Positions 33,223-45,094 of a stretch of DNA of 64,000 nucleotides are shown in pieces. How positions within the stretch are numbered: position 1 is the stretch's first letter; each line of letters begins with the position of its first letter. Under the pieces are notes generated by a model that saw only the letters and a program-made list of their open reading frames with translations, was not told the origin of the DNA and did no database searches. The DNA is from Ashinkailepas kermadecensis. Lineage: Eukaryota; Arthropoda; Thecostraca; Neolepadidae. The position numbers were made by a program, and so were the translations under genes. The stretch spans positions 5,001 to 69,000 of the forward strand of contig JAOTOM010003816.1 in assembly GCA_034440615.1 (NCBI GenBank). The letters are read 5' to 3'.

Positions 33223-36200
33223 ATGTGTGCACAACTGTGCACGCGGGTGTGATGTGCACACCAGAGTCCACTGTACACGCTGTTGTGATGTGCACACCAG
33301 AGTCCACTGTACACGCTGTTGTGATGTGCACACCAGAGTCCACTGTACACGCTGTTGTGATGTGTCCACCAGAGTCCACTGTACACGCTGTTGTGATGTG
33401 CACACCAGAGTCCACTGTGCACGCGGGTGTGATGTGTCCACCAGAGTCCACTGTACACGCTGTTGTGATGTGCACACCAGAGTCCACTGTACACGCTGTT
33501 GTGATGTGCACACCAGAGTCCACTGTACACGCTGTTGTGATGTGCACACCAGAGTCCACTGTGCACGCGGGTGTGATGTGTCCACCAGAGTCCACTGTAC
33601 ACGCTGTTGTGATGTGTCCACCAGAGTCCACTGTACACGCTGTTGTGATGTGCACACCAGAGTACACTGTGCACGCGGGTGTGATGTGTCCACCAGAGTC
33701 CACTGTACACGCTGTTGTGATGTGTCCACCAGAGTCCACTGTACACGCTGTTGTGATGTGCACACCAGAGTCCACTGTGCACGCGGGTGTGATGTGTCCA
33801 CCAGAGTCCACTGTACACGCGGGTGTGATGTGTCCACCAGAGTCCACTGTACACGCTGTTGTGATGTGCACACCAGAGTCCACTGTGCACGCGGGTGTGA
33901 TGTGCACACCAGAGTCCACTGTACACGCTGTAGTGATGTGCACACCAGAGTCCACTGTACACGCTGTTGTGATGTGCACACCAGAGTCCACTGTACACGC
34001 TGTTGTGATGTGCACACCAAAGTCCACTGTACACGCTGTTGTGATGTGCACACCAGAGTCCACTGTACACGCTGTTGTGATGTGCACACCAGAGTCCACT
34101 GTACACGCTGTTGTGATGTGCACACCAGAGTCCACTGTGCACGCGGGTGTGATGTGTCCACCAGAGTCCGCTGTACACGCTGTTGTGATGTGTCCACCAG
34201 AGTCCACTGTACACGCGGGTGTGATGTGTCCACCAGAGTCCACTGTACACGCTGTTGTGATGTGCGCACCAGAGTCAACTGTGCACGCGGGTGTGATGTG
34301 TCCACCAGAGTCCACTGTACACGCTGTTGTGATGTGTCCACCAGAGTCCACTGTACACGCTGTTGTGATGTGTCCACCAGAGTCCACTGTACACGCGGGT
34401 GTGATGTGTCCACCAGAGTCCACTGTACACGCTGTTGTGATGTGCACACCAGAGTCCACTGTGCACGCGGGTGTGATGTGTCCACCAGAGTCCACTGTAC
34501 ACGCGGGTGTGATGTGTCCACCAGAGTCCACTGTACACGCTGTTGTGATGTGCACACCAGAGTCCACTGTGCACGCGGGTGTGATGTGCACACCAGAGTC
34601 CACTGTACACGCTGTAGTGATGTGCACACCAGAGTCCACTGTACACGCTGTTGTGATGTGTACACCAGAGTCCACTGTACACGCTGTTGTGATGTGCACA
34701 CCAGAGTCCACTGTACACGCTGTTGTGATGTGCACACCAAAGTCCACTGTACACGCTGTTGTGATGTGCACACCAGAGTCCACTGTACACGCTGTTGTGA
34801 TGTGCACACCAGAGTCCACTGTACACGCTGTTGTGATGTGCACACCAGAGTCCACTGTGCACGCGGGTGTGATGTGTCCACCAGAGTCCACTGTACACGC
34901 TGTTGTGATGTGTCCACCAGAGTCCACTGTACACGCGGGTGTGATGTGTCCACCAGAGTCCACTGTACACGCGGGTGTGATGTGTCCACCAGAGTCCACT
35001 GTACACGCTGTTGTGATGTGCACACCAGAGTCCACTGTACACGCTGTTGTGATGTGCACACCAGAGTCCACTGTACACGCTGTTGTGATGTGCACACCAG
35101 AGTCCACTGTGCACGCGGGTGTGATGTGTCCACCAGAGTCCACTGTACACGCTGTTGTGATGTGTCCACCAGAGTCCACTGTACACGCTGTTGTGATGTG
35201 CACACCAAAGTCCACTGTACACGCTGTTGTGATGTGCACACCAGAGTCCACTGTACACGCTGTTGTGATGTGCACACCAGAGTCCACTGTACACGCTGTT
35301 GTGATGTGCACACCAGAGTCCACTGTGCACGCGGGTGTGATGTGTCCACCAGAGTCCACTGTACACGCTGTTGTGATGTGTCCACCAGAGTCCACTGTAC
35401 ACGCTGTTGTGATGTGTCCACCAGAGTCCACTGTACACGCTGTTGTGATGTGCACACCAGAGTCCACTGTGCACGCGGGTGTGATGTGTCCACCAGAGTC
35501 CACTGTACACGCTGTTGTGATGTGTCCACCAGAGTCCACTGTACACGCTGTTGTGATGTGCACACCAGAGTCCACTGTACACGCTGTTGTGATGTGCACA
35601 CCAGAGTCCACTGTACACGCTGTTGTGATGTGCACACCAGAGTCCACTGTGCACGCGGGTGTGATGTGTCCACCAGAGTCCACTGTACACGCGGGTGTGA
35701 TGTGTCCACCAGAGTCCACTGTACACGCGGGTGTGATGTGTCCACCAGAGTCCACTGTACACGCTGTTGTGATGTGCACACCAGAGTCCACTGTGCACGC
35801 GGGTGTGATGTGTCCACCAGAGTCCACTGTACACGCGGGTGTGATGTGTCCACCAGAGTCCACTGTACACGCGGGTGTGATGTGTCCACCAGAGTCCACT
35901 GTACACGCTGTTGCGATGTGCACACCAGAGTCCACTGTACACGCTGTTGTGATGTGTCCACCAGAGTCCACTGTACACGCTGTTGTGATGTGTCCACCAG
36001 AGTCCACTGTACACGCGGGTGTGATGTGTCCACCAGAGTCCACTGTACACGCTGTTGTGATGTGCACACCAGAGTCCACTGTGCACGCGGGTGTGATGTG
36101 TCCACCAGAGTCCACTGTACACGGTGTTGTGATGTGTCCACCAGAGTCCACTGTACACGCTGTTGTGATGTGTCCACCAGAGTCCACTGTACACGCGGGT

Positions 36201-36862
36201 GTGATGTGTCCACCAGAGTCCACTGTACACGCTGTTGTGATGTGCACACCAGAGTCCACTGTACACGCTGTTGTGATGTGCACACCAGAGTCCACTGTAC
36301 ACGCTGTTGTGATGTGCACACCAGAGTCCACTGTGCACGCGGGTGTGATGTGTCCACCAGAGTCCACTGTACACGCTGTTGTGATGTGCACACCAGAGTC
36401 CGCTGTGCACGCGGGTGTGATGTGTCCACCAGAGTCCACTGTACACGCTGTTGTGATGTGTCCACCAGAGTCCACTGTACACGCTGTTGTGATGTGTCCA
36501 CCAGAGTCCACTGTACACGCTGTTGTGATGTGTCCACCAGAGTCCACTGTACACGCTGTTGTGATGTGTCCACCAGAGTCCACTGTACACGCTGTTGTGA
36601 TGTGCACACCAGAGTCCACTGTGCACGCGGGTGTGATGTGTCCACCAGAGTCCACTGTACACGCTGTTGTGATGTGTCCACCAGAGTCCACTGTACACGC
36701 TGTTGTGATGTGCACACCAGAGTCCACTGTGCACGCGGGTGTGATGTGTCCACCAGAGTCCACTGTACACGCTGTTGTGATGTGCACACCAGAGTCCACT
36801 GTGCACGCGGGTGTGATGTGTCCACCAGAGTCCACTGTACACGCTGTTGTGATGTGCACACC
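33223..36862. repeat. 36-bp satellite, about 101 copies
   Basis: The unit is ctgtacacgctgttgtgatg tgcacaccagagtcca, with two main variable sites (tacacgctgtt / gcacgcgggt and tgcacacc / tgtccacc) that define variants. Rare markers reveal higher-order duplication: ctgtagtg at 33931 and 34615 (684 bp = 19 units) and caccaaag at 34013, 34733 and 35201 (20 and 13 units). Because 36 is divisible by 3 and the unit lacks stops in most frames, open frames of more than 1,200 codons appear on both strands. They are not genes. Confidence 0.98.
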
Positions 36863-37017
36863 GTGGCCGGCAGCCGTCGTCGCAGGACCCGAGCGGTGCC
36901 AGCAGCCTGCACGACTACAACCCGCAGCTGTTGTGATGTGTCCACCGTGGCCGGCAGCCGTCGTCGCAGGACCCGAGCGGTGCCAGCAGCCTGCACGACT
37001 ACAACCCGCAGCCGGTG
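36863..37017. repeat. Exon 13 head duplication, 84 bp x 2
   Basis: gtggccggcagccgtcgtcg cag plus the first 48 or so coding bases of exon 13 occur at 36863 and again at 36947. They are separated by a stump of the 36-bp satellite (tgttgtgatgtgtccacc). The second copy is the real exon start. Confidence 0.97.
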
Positions 37018-37129
37018 GACATGGCCAACCTGACGCTCAGCAGGGAGATGCAGAACATGGCCGAGCGGCTGGCAGAGAACGCGCACGACATCTGGGCCAG
37101 CAAGACGCGCCGCGAACTGGAGGCATGCG
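36970..37129 (+). CDS. RyR: RyR exon 13 (RYR repeat 4 start)
   Basis: It encodes residues 630-683, with [20 protein letters not shown] and [15 protein letters not shown], the second RYR repeat of the pair. The acceptor is either cgtcgcag before 36970 or ccggcag before 36958. Both keep the frame and differ by four residues (PSSQ). The donor is CATGCG/gtacgc after 37129, leaving one base. An 84-bp upstream duplication (from 36863) repeats both acceptors and the first 48 or so coding bases. Confidence 0.93.
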
Positions 37130-37222
37130 GTACGCGCCGCGTCACAGCGTCTGTCGGCGGTCTGATGCCGTCTGACGTCACAGGCGTGACGTCACCACCT
37201 GCCTGCTGGCGGCAGCGATGTG

Positions 37223-37365
37223 TTGCCGGGGACTGTCCATGTCGCGTACGCCAGTGATATAATGGCCATTCTGCTGATGATACCGTCACCAATACCGCCC
37301 CACCATGTCGGGGACCGTCCACGTTGCGTACGCCAGTGGCATAAGGGACATCCTTTGCTGACATG
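37223..37365. repeat. About 80-bp duplication after exon 13
   Basis: The segments share ggggactgtccatgtcgcgt acgccagtg / ggggaccgtccacgttgcgt acgccagtg. Confidence 0.85.
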
Positions 37366-37429
37366 GTCACTAACACCGGACTAACATGCACCTCTTCAGG
37401 CAGTTAATGCGGTGTGCCTGGAAGCCCCA

Positions 37430-37512
37430 ATGTTGATCAGGTGGTTCTTTGTTTGACCGGACCGATGAGGTGGTGTTGACCAGGTGATTGATTGTTTGAC
37501 CGGACCGGTGAG
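37430..37512. repeat. About 47-bp duplication upstream of exon 14
   Basis: Copies share caggtgRtt and ttgtttgaccggaccgRtga. Confidence 0.8.
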
Positions 37513-37620
37513 TTGACAGCTGGCTACAGAGGAAGATGGCGACTGTGTCCAGCAGTGGTCGGCCGGTACACCGTGTCCATGCCTCTGTTCTGCCCCACTA
37601 CCATCCGCGTTTGCCCCCAG

Positions 37621-37744
37621 GTGCCGCCGTGCATCCGCAGATGGTGCCCTATGACCTCCTGACCGACAAGGAGAAACGGAAGGACCGTGAGCGTTGTCAA
37701 GAACTGCTCAAATACCTGCAATTCCAAGGATACAAGCTTCAAAG
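37621..37744 (+). CDS. RyR: RyR exon 14 (RYR repeat 4 end)
   Basis: It encodes residues 683-724, [20 protein letters not shown] then [12 protein letters not shown], the conserved end of RYR repeat 4. The acceptor is tttgcccccag before 37621 and the donor CAAAG/gtcact after 37744, leaving AG. Confidence 0.96.
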
Positions 37745-38679
37745 GTCACTCCATGTTTGTTATTCATTTCATTGCCAGGCCACTAATGTTCTAATGCCGT
37801 TTTCCGACGTAATTTGAATATCCTGGGAACGGACGCAAGAAGTCACGTGAATTACTAAAGTCAAAAGATTAATTCTTGCAAACAGCTGATGTGTGCCAAG
37901 TAAAAATACGGGTCAAGAACGCTCACCACCCAGCAGGGCCGGAATATTTTGATGCGAGCCTGTACTGATCACATGACATTTTGTCTGGTCATGACAATTT
38001 TCTGAGTAATTCGTCGCGTGCTATGCAATAGCACGCGAATAGCATTGTTGTCTTTTTGTCACAATACTCCGTCGGAATTACGGGCAACATGGCGACGAGG
38101 TGGCAACCAGCCTGTCCTCGGACGGAGAGGACGGCCAGACACGCGCTCTGGTGACGAGTGAAGCCGCAGATAACGCGGCGGTGCGGCTTCACTTGGCTTC
38201 GATTGGCCAGACACGCGCCGAGGGCCCGACCCCCGGGCCCGACATAGGCTCCCGTCGGGAATGGACGTCAACTCCTCCATAGCATGTCATGCAAAAGCTC
38301 AGCTTGGACCGGGCCTGGGACTTACGCCGGGCTCGCACCGGATCTGGGACTTCAGAAGTCGGGTTCGGGTCGGACTTGGGCCCCAGCATTTCTACAGATT
38401 GCTCCATCTAGTAGTGGGTCAAGGCAGCTGGCAACTGACTGGCAACGCATCGTCGGGTCGCCCATTCCCGGCCGACCGACTGGACGCGGTGTCCTGTCGG
38501 CGGGGGAATATTTTGCGACCATGCGAAATTTTGGTCAAATCAAGATAAAAAGTACTTTCCCGTGATCGCAAGAACATTATGAACAACAATCAAACCAGTT
38601 CCAGAAGCGAATTCGCAATAAGTGTGCATGCGGCCCTGACTAGCCGACACTGATCTTGTGACACCACCTGCCGGCACAG
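37745..38679. other. Intron 14, no feature seen
   Basis: No array or transposon is recognised. Confidence 0.6.
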
Positions 38680-38887
38680 GGCGCGCACGAGCCGCTCAGA
38701 CAGCGAGAGCCAGGAGAAAGCGGCGGCGGCCGCCACCGAGCGCCGCTTCGCCTACAGCCTGCTGGAGAAGCTGCAGCAGTACCTGGGCAGCGCGGCGCTC
38801 AACATGAAGATGCTCGTGCCCAGCCAAAACCTGGGCCACCGCATCAGCTTCAAGCGGTCGTCGCGAGATGTCAAGTTCTTCTTCAAG
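38680..38887 (+). CDS. RyR: RyR exon 15 (bridging solenoid)
   Basis: It encodes residues 724-793. A variable Ser/Glu/Ala-rich linker precedes RRFAYSLLEKLQQYL, LNMKML and DVKFFFK. The acceptor is ccggcacag before 38680 and the donor TTCAAG/gtcagt after 38887, phase 0. Confidence 0.95.
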
Positions 38888-38979
38888 GTCAGTGGCGTCT
38901 GTGGGAAGGCTGCACGTTTCGTCCGCAGTTGCCCGTCGGCTTGATTTGTCTCGGGGTGGATGGTGGGGATGACCGGTTC

Positions 38980-39300
38980 AGGCCGGCTCTGGGGCGCCAC
39001 TTGGAAGCTGTGAGGCTAGCTCTGGGGGAGGGAGTCGCCACGTGGTGGCTGTGGAGCTGGCTAAAGGTCCCCACGTGGAGGCTGTGAGGCCGGCTCTGGG
39101 ACGCCACATAGCCGGCAGCTCCGACGCCGGTAGCTCCGAGGCCGGTTTTGAGGTGTCATGTGGTGGCTACAGGGCTGGCTTTGGGGCACCACGTGATCGC
39201 GCTCCGAAGCCTGCTGTGGAGCGCCACGTGGTGGCTGTGAAGCCGGTTGTGGGACGCCACGTGGTGGCTGTGAGGTCGTCTCTGGGACGCCACACGATGA
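38980..39300. repeat. Degenerate 33-36-bp repeat in intron 15
   Basis: The words gccacgtggtggctgtgagg and ccggctctgggac recur about eight times. CACGTG E-boxes are part of most copies. Confidence 0.85.
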
Positions 39301-39325
39301 CTCTGATTGTGCACCTTTGCGGCAG

Positions 39326-39444
39326 GTGGTGCTGCCTCTGATGGAGAAGTACTTCAGCACCAACCGCAGCTACTTCATTGCAGTGCCGACCGTCACCAAC
39401 ATGGTGGGCGCCGCTTCCCTCAAAGAGAAGGAGATGGTGGCAAA
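39326..39444 (+). CDS. RyR: RyR exon 16 (bridging solenoid)
   Basis: It encodes residues 794-833, [20 protein letters not shown] and [10 protein letters not shown]. The acceptor is tttgcggcag before 39326 and the donor GCAAA/gtgagt after 39444, leaving AA. Confidence 0.95.
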
Positions 39445-39479
39445 GTGAGTTCACGTGGGCGTGGCGTTGTGTTCGTCTG

Positions 39480-39503
39480 TGAGGGGGGGGGGGGGGGGGG
39501 CAG
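39480..39503. repeat. poly(G) tract
   Basis: A run of about 20 G, interrupted once further on by CA, lies just after exon 16. Confidence 0.95.
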
Positions 39504-39519
39504 GGGGGACGACAATCCT

Positions 39520-39850
39520 TCCAGAATAGTTTACAAGATACCATGTGGTGCGTGCGAAGCCTTCTACTATGGGGCCGGGACCCATAGTAGAATGGCCGAG
39601 GCTCACGAACGAGAATGAGAGAGCATAAGGCAGACATACGGAATCACAAGATGCCCAATGCCCCAGTGATTCACCAGGACAGGAAAGGGCACCTACCTGA
39701 CTGGGCAAGAGTAGTCACCATTCATAGCAACCTGCATAAAGCTGTGTGGTGAGCATTGGAGGCGGCCTACACTACCACTGATGCCATTACAAACACATCG
39801 GCAGGATTCTTTAAAACTTCTTGTGCTATTCGAGTCATTTGGTTTTCATC
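39520..39850 (+). pseudogene. GIY-YIG retroelement relic
   Basis: The + strand reads RIVYKIPCGACEAFYYG. After frame changes it reads IHQDRKGHLPDWARVVTIHS, then LEAAYTTTDAITNTSAGFFK. The order CxxC, FYYG(E), then a distal LEA-Y block is that of GIY-YIG domains of Penelope-like and related retroelements. Stops and frameshifts show it is dead. Confidence 0.65.
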
Positions 39851-40562
39851 AAGAACGGTCATTGGCTGTTGTTGTACGTTCCCATAATTAGAGAAGAGCA
39901 GGCATGTTATATGGCAAGTCACCTATCATAATATCTGAACACCAGTTGATAGCAGTTACAAACAGCCTTGATATATATGTTGCCCAAGGGAGGAAGAGAT
40001 GATGATACTCATTACAAATGCGCATTTCTCTTGAAGTGGTTGGGAAAAACGAGATGAACGGATTCATATAGGAAAGTATGGCTTTCTCAAAGTGACATTT
40101 TAGAAAGGTATAGTTGAAGCCTCAGGAGGCTTCAAATGCATGTTGCAGGACTGCAACATACATGTACATTCATTTTCCCCAATGCGTCGATTCGTTTTCC
40201 AGACAATCCCTATACCCATAGTGTGTTTAATGTTTGGTTGCGTTGAGTGGTTTGCTGGTCAGCTTCAATGCAGTGCATCACTTAAAAAAAACTATCCTTG
40301 CATCTGGAGTACACACGGGAAGCAAAACGTTATGCGCATACTGGCATATTACTTTCTTTGAATTACCCAACTGATGCACGTGGGACTGTTGTTCAAGGAC
40401 ATAACCATGCTTTCCTTCCAACACCAGTGGGAGGGGGTAATGTGGCGCGGTGATAGCTAAGGTTTGTGTTTGTGTCAGTCACGCGGCTACCTTCACGTCG
40501 CACTATACGTGAGCCGCCGTGTGTGTAGTGAAACGGTGGTAATCCAACGTTGTGCTTTCCAG
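39851..40562. other. Intron 16 remainder, no feature seen
   Basis: This is AT-rich sequence, nothing recognised. Confidence 0.6.
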
Positions 40563-40673
40563 CGTGTTCTGCAAGTTGGCCCACCTGCTGCGCATGAAGA
40601 TGTCGTCCTTCAGCAGCGACACCCGACTGGCGGTGCGGTGTCTGACGGTGCTGGTCAGGGCGGTGGACGCCAG
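40563..40673 (+). CDS. RyR: RyR exon 17 (bridging solenoid)
   Basis: It encodes residues 833-870, VFCKLAHLLRMKMSSF and RLAVRCLTVLVRAVDAR. The acceptor is gctttccag before 40563 and the donor CGCCAG/gtcagt after 40673, leaving AG. The stretch GGTGTCTGACGGTGCTGGTC in its last third is nearly identical to part of the 52-bp intron repeat that follows. Confidence 0.95.
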
Positions 40674-42780
40674 GTCAGTGGGTTGCCGCTCCACTGTACT
40701 GGCCGTGGGGTGTGTGACGGTGTTGGTCAGTCGGTTGCCGCTCCACTGTACTGGCCGTGGGGTGTGTGACGGTGTTGGCCAGTCGGTTGCCGCTCCACTG
40801 TACTGGCCGTGGGGTGTGTGACGGTGTTGGCCAGTCGGTTGCCGCTCCACTGTACTGGCCGTGGGGTGTGTGACGGTGTTGGTCAGTCGGTTGCCGCTCC
40901 ACTGTACTGGCCGTGGGGTGTGTGACGGTGTTGGTCAGTCGGTTGCCGCTCCACTGTACTGGCCGTGGGGTGTGTGACGGTGTTGGCCAGTCGGTTGCCG
41001 CTCCACTGTGCTGGCCGTGGGGTGTGTGACGGTGTTGGTCAGTCGGTTGCCGCTCTACTGTACTGGCCGTAGGGTGTGTGACGGTGTTGGCCAGTCGGTT
41101 GCCGCTCCACTGTACTGGCCGTGGGGTGTGTGACGGTGTTGGTCAGTCGGTTGCCGCTCCACTGTACTGGCCGTAGGGTGTGTGACGGTGTTGGTCAGTC
41201 GGTTGCCGCTCCACTGTGCTGGCCGTGGGGTGTGTGACGGTGTTGGCCAGTCGGTTGCCGCTCCACTGTGCTGGCCGTGGGGTGTGTGACGGTGTTGGCC
41301 AGTCGGTTGCCGCTCCACTGTGCTGGCCGTGGGGTGTGTGACGGTGTTGGTCAGTCGGTTGCCGCTCCACTGTGCTGGCCGTGGGGTGTGTGACGGTGTT
41401 GGTCAGTCGGTTGCCGCTCCACTGTACTGGCCGTGGGGTGTGTGACGGTGTTGGTCAGTCGGTTGCCGCTCCACTGTACTGGCCGTGGGGTGTGTGACGG
41501 TGTTGGTCAGTCGGTTGCCGCTCCACTGTACTGGCCGTGGGGTGTGTGACGGTGTTGGCCAGTCGGTTGCCGCTCCACTGTACTGGCCGTGGGGTGTGTG
41601 ACGGTGTTGGCCAGTCGGTTGCCGCTCCACTGTACTGGCCGTGGGGTGTGTGACGGTGTTGGTCAGTCGGTTGCCGCTCCACTGTTCTGGCCGTGGGGTG
41701 TGTGACGGTGTTGGTCAGTCGGTTGCCGCTCCACTGTACTGGCCGTGGGGTGTGTGACGGTGTTGGTCAGTCGGTTGCCGCTCCACTGTGCTGGCCGTGG
41801 GGTGTGTGACGGTGTTGGCCAGTCGGTTGCCGCTCCACTGTACTGGCCGTGGGGTGTGTGACGGTGTTGGTCAGTCGGTTGCCGCTCCACTGTACTGGCC
41901 GTAGGGTGTGTGACGGTGTTGGTCAGTCGGTTGCCGCTCCACTGTACTGGCCGTAGGGTGTGTGACGGTGTTGGCCAGTCGGTTGCCGCTCCACTGTGCT
42001 GGCCGTGGGGTGTGTGACGGTGTTGGCCAGTCGGTTGCCGCTCCTCTGTACTGGCCGTAGGGTGTGTGACGGTGTTGGCCAGTCGGTTGCCGCTCCACTG
42101 TGCTGGCCGTGGGGTGTGTGACGGTGTTGGCCAGTCGGTTGCCGCTCCTCTGTACTGGTCGTGGGGTGTGTGACGGTGTTGGTCAGTCGGTTGCCGCTCC
42201 ACTGTACTGGCCGTGGGGTGTGTGACGGTGTTGGCCAGTCGGTTGCCGCTCCACTGTACTGGCCGTGGGGTGTGTGACGGTGTTGGCCAGTCGGTTGCCG
42301 CTCCACTGTACTGGCCGTGGGGTGTGTGACGGTGTTGGTCAGTCGGTTGCCGCTTCACTGTACTGGCCGTAGGGTGTGTGACGGTGTTGGCCAGTCGGTT
42401 GCCGCTCCACTGTACTGGCCGTGGGTGTGTGGTGTGACGGTGTTGGCCAGTCGGGGTTTGCCGCTCCACGGGGTGTGTGACGGTGTTGGTCAGTCGGTTG
42501 CCGCTCCACTGTACTGGCCGTGGGGTGTGTGACGGTGTTGGCCAGTCGGTTGCCGCTCCACTGTACTGGCCGTGGGGTGTGTGACGGTGTTGGTCAGTCG
42601 GTTGCCGCTCCACTGTACTGGTCGTGGGGTGTGCGACGGTGTTGGTCAGTCGGTTGCCGCTCCACTGTTCTGGTCGTGGGGTATGTGACGGTGTTGGTCA
42701 GTCGGTTCCGCTCCACTGTACTGGCCGTGGGGTGTGTGACGGTGTTGGTCAGTCGGTTGCCGTTCCACTGTACTCGACAC
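40674..42780. repeat. Exon 17 tail array, 52 bp x about 41
   Basis: The unit is gtcagtcggttgccgctcca ctgtactggccgtggggtgt gtgacggtgttg. The part ggtgtgtgacggtgttggtc matches exon 17 (ggtgtctgacggtgctggtc), and gtcagtcggttgccg matches the real donor (gtcagtgggttgccg). The unit looks like exon tail fused to donor with the last 20 or so exon bases lost between two ggtcag words. Confidence 0.94.
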
Positions 42781-42849
42781 GCCAAATCCAAATCCAATTC
42801 TAAATATGGGGAGACGATAGCGTTAAGCACGTGATCGGACGGAGCACTT

Positions 42850-42975
42850 TGACCGCCTTTGTCAACGTGCCGGTAGCGGTGCCGACAGCTGCAGCCGACC
42901 ATCTGCAGCGGTGTTGCAGCCTGGTCACTGCAGCGGTGCTGCAGCAGCGTTGCAGTCGGGCAGTGCTGCAGTGCG
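42850..42975. repeat. tgcagcggtgctgcag-like short repeats before exon 18
   Basis: The words ctgcagcggtgttgcag and gcagcagcgttgcag recur with about 20-bp spacing and offer several AG acceptors. Confidence 0.7.
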
Positions 42976-42997
42976 GAACATGTGTTGTGGCCCACAG

Positions 42998-43100
42998 GTC
43001 GCTGGCCAAGCAGTGCCCCGAGTTTGTTCGCACCTCGATGCTGACCTTCTTCAACCATGCGGCCGAGGACGTTGGCACGGCGGTGCAGCATCTGCAGGAG
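42998..43100 (+). CDS. RyR: RyR exon 18 (bridging solenoid)
   Basis: It encodes residues 870-904, with CPEFVRTSMLTFFNHAAEDV and VQHLQE. The acceptor is gcccacag before 42998 and the donor CAGGAG/gtgagt after 43100, phase 0. Confidence 0.95.
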
Positions 43101-43830
43101 GTGAGTGTCAGCCGCTCTCACAGCTGCATCGGTACAAACAACACGCTCGGTGTTTAGCCATTATGCTCTATGATTTACAGATAATCTCCTATAGGTTGAG
43201 TGGGTTTCCGAGAGGCTCCACTTCTCTTTGCTGTTGGCAGGCAATAATCGCTACCAAAGTTACCCTCGATGTTCATTGTCGAATACGATATGCATAGTAT
43301 AGAATATGGTCATTGTTAACCAGTTTCCGTTCTCCTGCCAAGCACATGTTTCAGGCGTGTTTGTCTATCGCGTTTACACACTCGACACGACTCCGGGACG
43401 TTGTGACACACTCGTGCCATGCACTTGTCACTTACTCGTCTACACCATTCTAGGTGGCCGGGTTCTTGCCAATGCCAACGGTACCGTGCAGTAGCTCCGA
43501 CGGAGCATGGGTGTCCGCAATTTACCGCCATGGAGTTGCGTCGCTTGAATGCAACACTGATGGTGTGCCAAAGCTTTTGCGGGCGGCATTTTTGCGAGGT
43601 TGCTGCACGCCTGTGCTACAGCTCAGCGATTTGAGTATTTTGCACAGCTTCATTGACGCCAAAACAAAGACAGGGGATTTGCCACGTCTTGTTTGTCAAT
43701 TATATCATTTAGGAGCGCCTGAGATGTGATCTGAAGCGCAGATAATCGACAGTATATTCAGGTTCTTAGAAAATGAGATTGCCACGCTATTGGTACGGTC
43801 GCTACAGTTGCCGCTCATCATCGCTACAGC
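43101..43830. other. Intron 18, 5' part, no feature seen
   Basis: Nothing is supported. Confidence 0.6.
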
Positions 43831-44150
43831 AGTGCTACCATCGCCGCACGGCACATTTAGCTCGTTATCGAGGCAGCAATACCATTGCTACACAATATAT
43901 TGCAGTCGTCATCGCGACAGTGATATCATTGCTACACGGAACATTGTAGCTCGTTATCGAGGCAGCGATGCCATTGCTACACAATATATTGCAGTCGTCA
44001 TTGCGACAGTGATATCATTGCTACAGTGATATCATTGCTACACGGCGCATTGCAGTCGGTTGTCGCGGCAGTGCTACTATCACTTCACTGTAAATTGTAG
44101 CTCATTATGTCCGCAGTGCTACCATCTCCACACGGTGCATTATCGCTCAC
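43831..44150. repeat. Degenerate 89-bp repeat (about 45-bp half units)
   Basis: ctcgttatcgaggcagc recurs at 43861 and 43950, with cattgctacacaatatattg and gcagtcgtcatygcgacag between. Confidence 0.8.
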
Positions 44151-44901
44151 TATCTGGATGCCCTGTCGTTGGCTGATGTACTAAAGGCGCCGCTCTGATT
44201 GGTCAGTGTCTGGTGAAGTGGGGGCTTCTCAACATAAACGTTAGAGAGCGAGGAGGAGTAATCCAGGTAGTGTGAAACACTGACTCTCCTCATGGACACT
44301 CAGTGGCTAGTGGTTTGAGCCCCAGCTTGATTTAGTTTGGTCCAGGACCAGAGTCTGTCGGGGTTTGCTGATCGGTTTCATTTGCCGAAGTTCTCTGGCT
44401 GTGCCAGCTAGTGGATAACCTGATTTAATTAACGCTTTGGTGCATGGAATGCGTTGCAAAAGTTGTGGGTTTCTTCTGAATGAACGTGCCTTGTCACGTT
44501 GCTTTCCCGACTCGATTTCCCTGCATGTGCATCATGCTTTAGTTTCGTTTCTCGCACACAATTCCGCATGTGGCGTGTATAATGTTGCGTGCCTACATTA
44601 CAATGCAAACCAGTGCTCACCTGCCACCATCCAAGATATAAACTATTTGCTTGGAATATAGATTGTGACTGTTCAGTCAATCGCTTCACACACTCGTCTG
44701 GCTTTGAACTCCGACGTATTCCTATTGCTGTTTTCCCTTTAAGGCGTTTGTTGTAGTTGTCCGTCAGAGCATGGTACAATGTTCGTCATTTCTAGCACAT
44801 GCACTTACTAACATCGCATACACACTATGTGCTCGTTCAAATGTTAACGGCTTGGCTGACTTCACTCCGGTCGCGCTACTTTATCTGTGACTGACGTGCA
44901 G
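44151..44901. other. Intron 18, 3' part, no feature seen
   Basis: A B-box-like word (ggtttgagcccc, 44312) stands alone. No RNA gene is called. Confidence 0.55.
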
Positions 44902-45037
44902 GAGAAGTACAGCTACATTCGCGGCACGCACCTGAAGACGTCCTCGTGCCTCAACTACGTGCAGCTGGTGTTGTTCCCGGTGCTGACTGCCTTCTTCGAC
45001 CATCTGGTGCTGTGCGAGTACGGCTCCGACCTGCTCC
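44902..45037 (+). CDS. RyR: RyR exon 19 (bridging solenoid)
   Basis: It encodes residues 905-950, with [29 protein letters not shown] and EYGSDLL. The acceptor is gacgtgcag before 44902 and the donor CTGCTCC/gtaagt after 45037, leaving one base. Confidence 0.95.
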
Positions 45038-45094
45038 GTAAGTGCTGGCCGGTCTTCTGAGTGTCCGACCAACCCGCAAGTGACGGTCTCCTCG

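Noticed and set aside
32974..37175. Open reading frames of 1,250-1,370 codons on both strands
   Set aside because: They are produced by the 36-bp satellite, whose period is a multiple of 3 and which lacks stops. All frames read simple repeats, and no protein family is recognisable outside RyR exon 13.
44290..44330. B-box-like word ggtttgagcccc
   Set aside because: No A box upstream in the proper range and no clover-leaf, so neither a tRNA nor a confident SINE.
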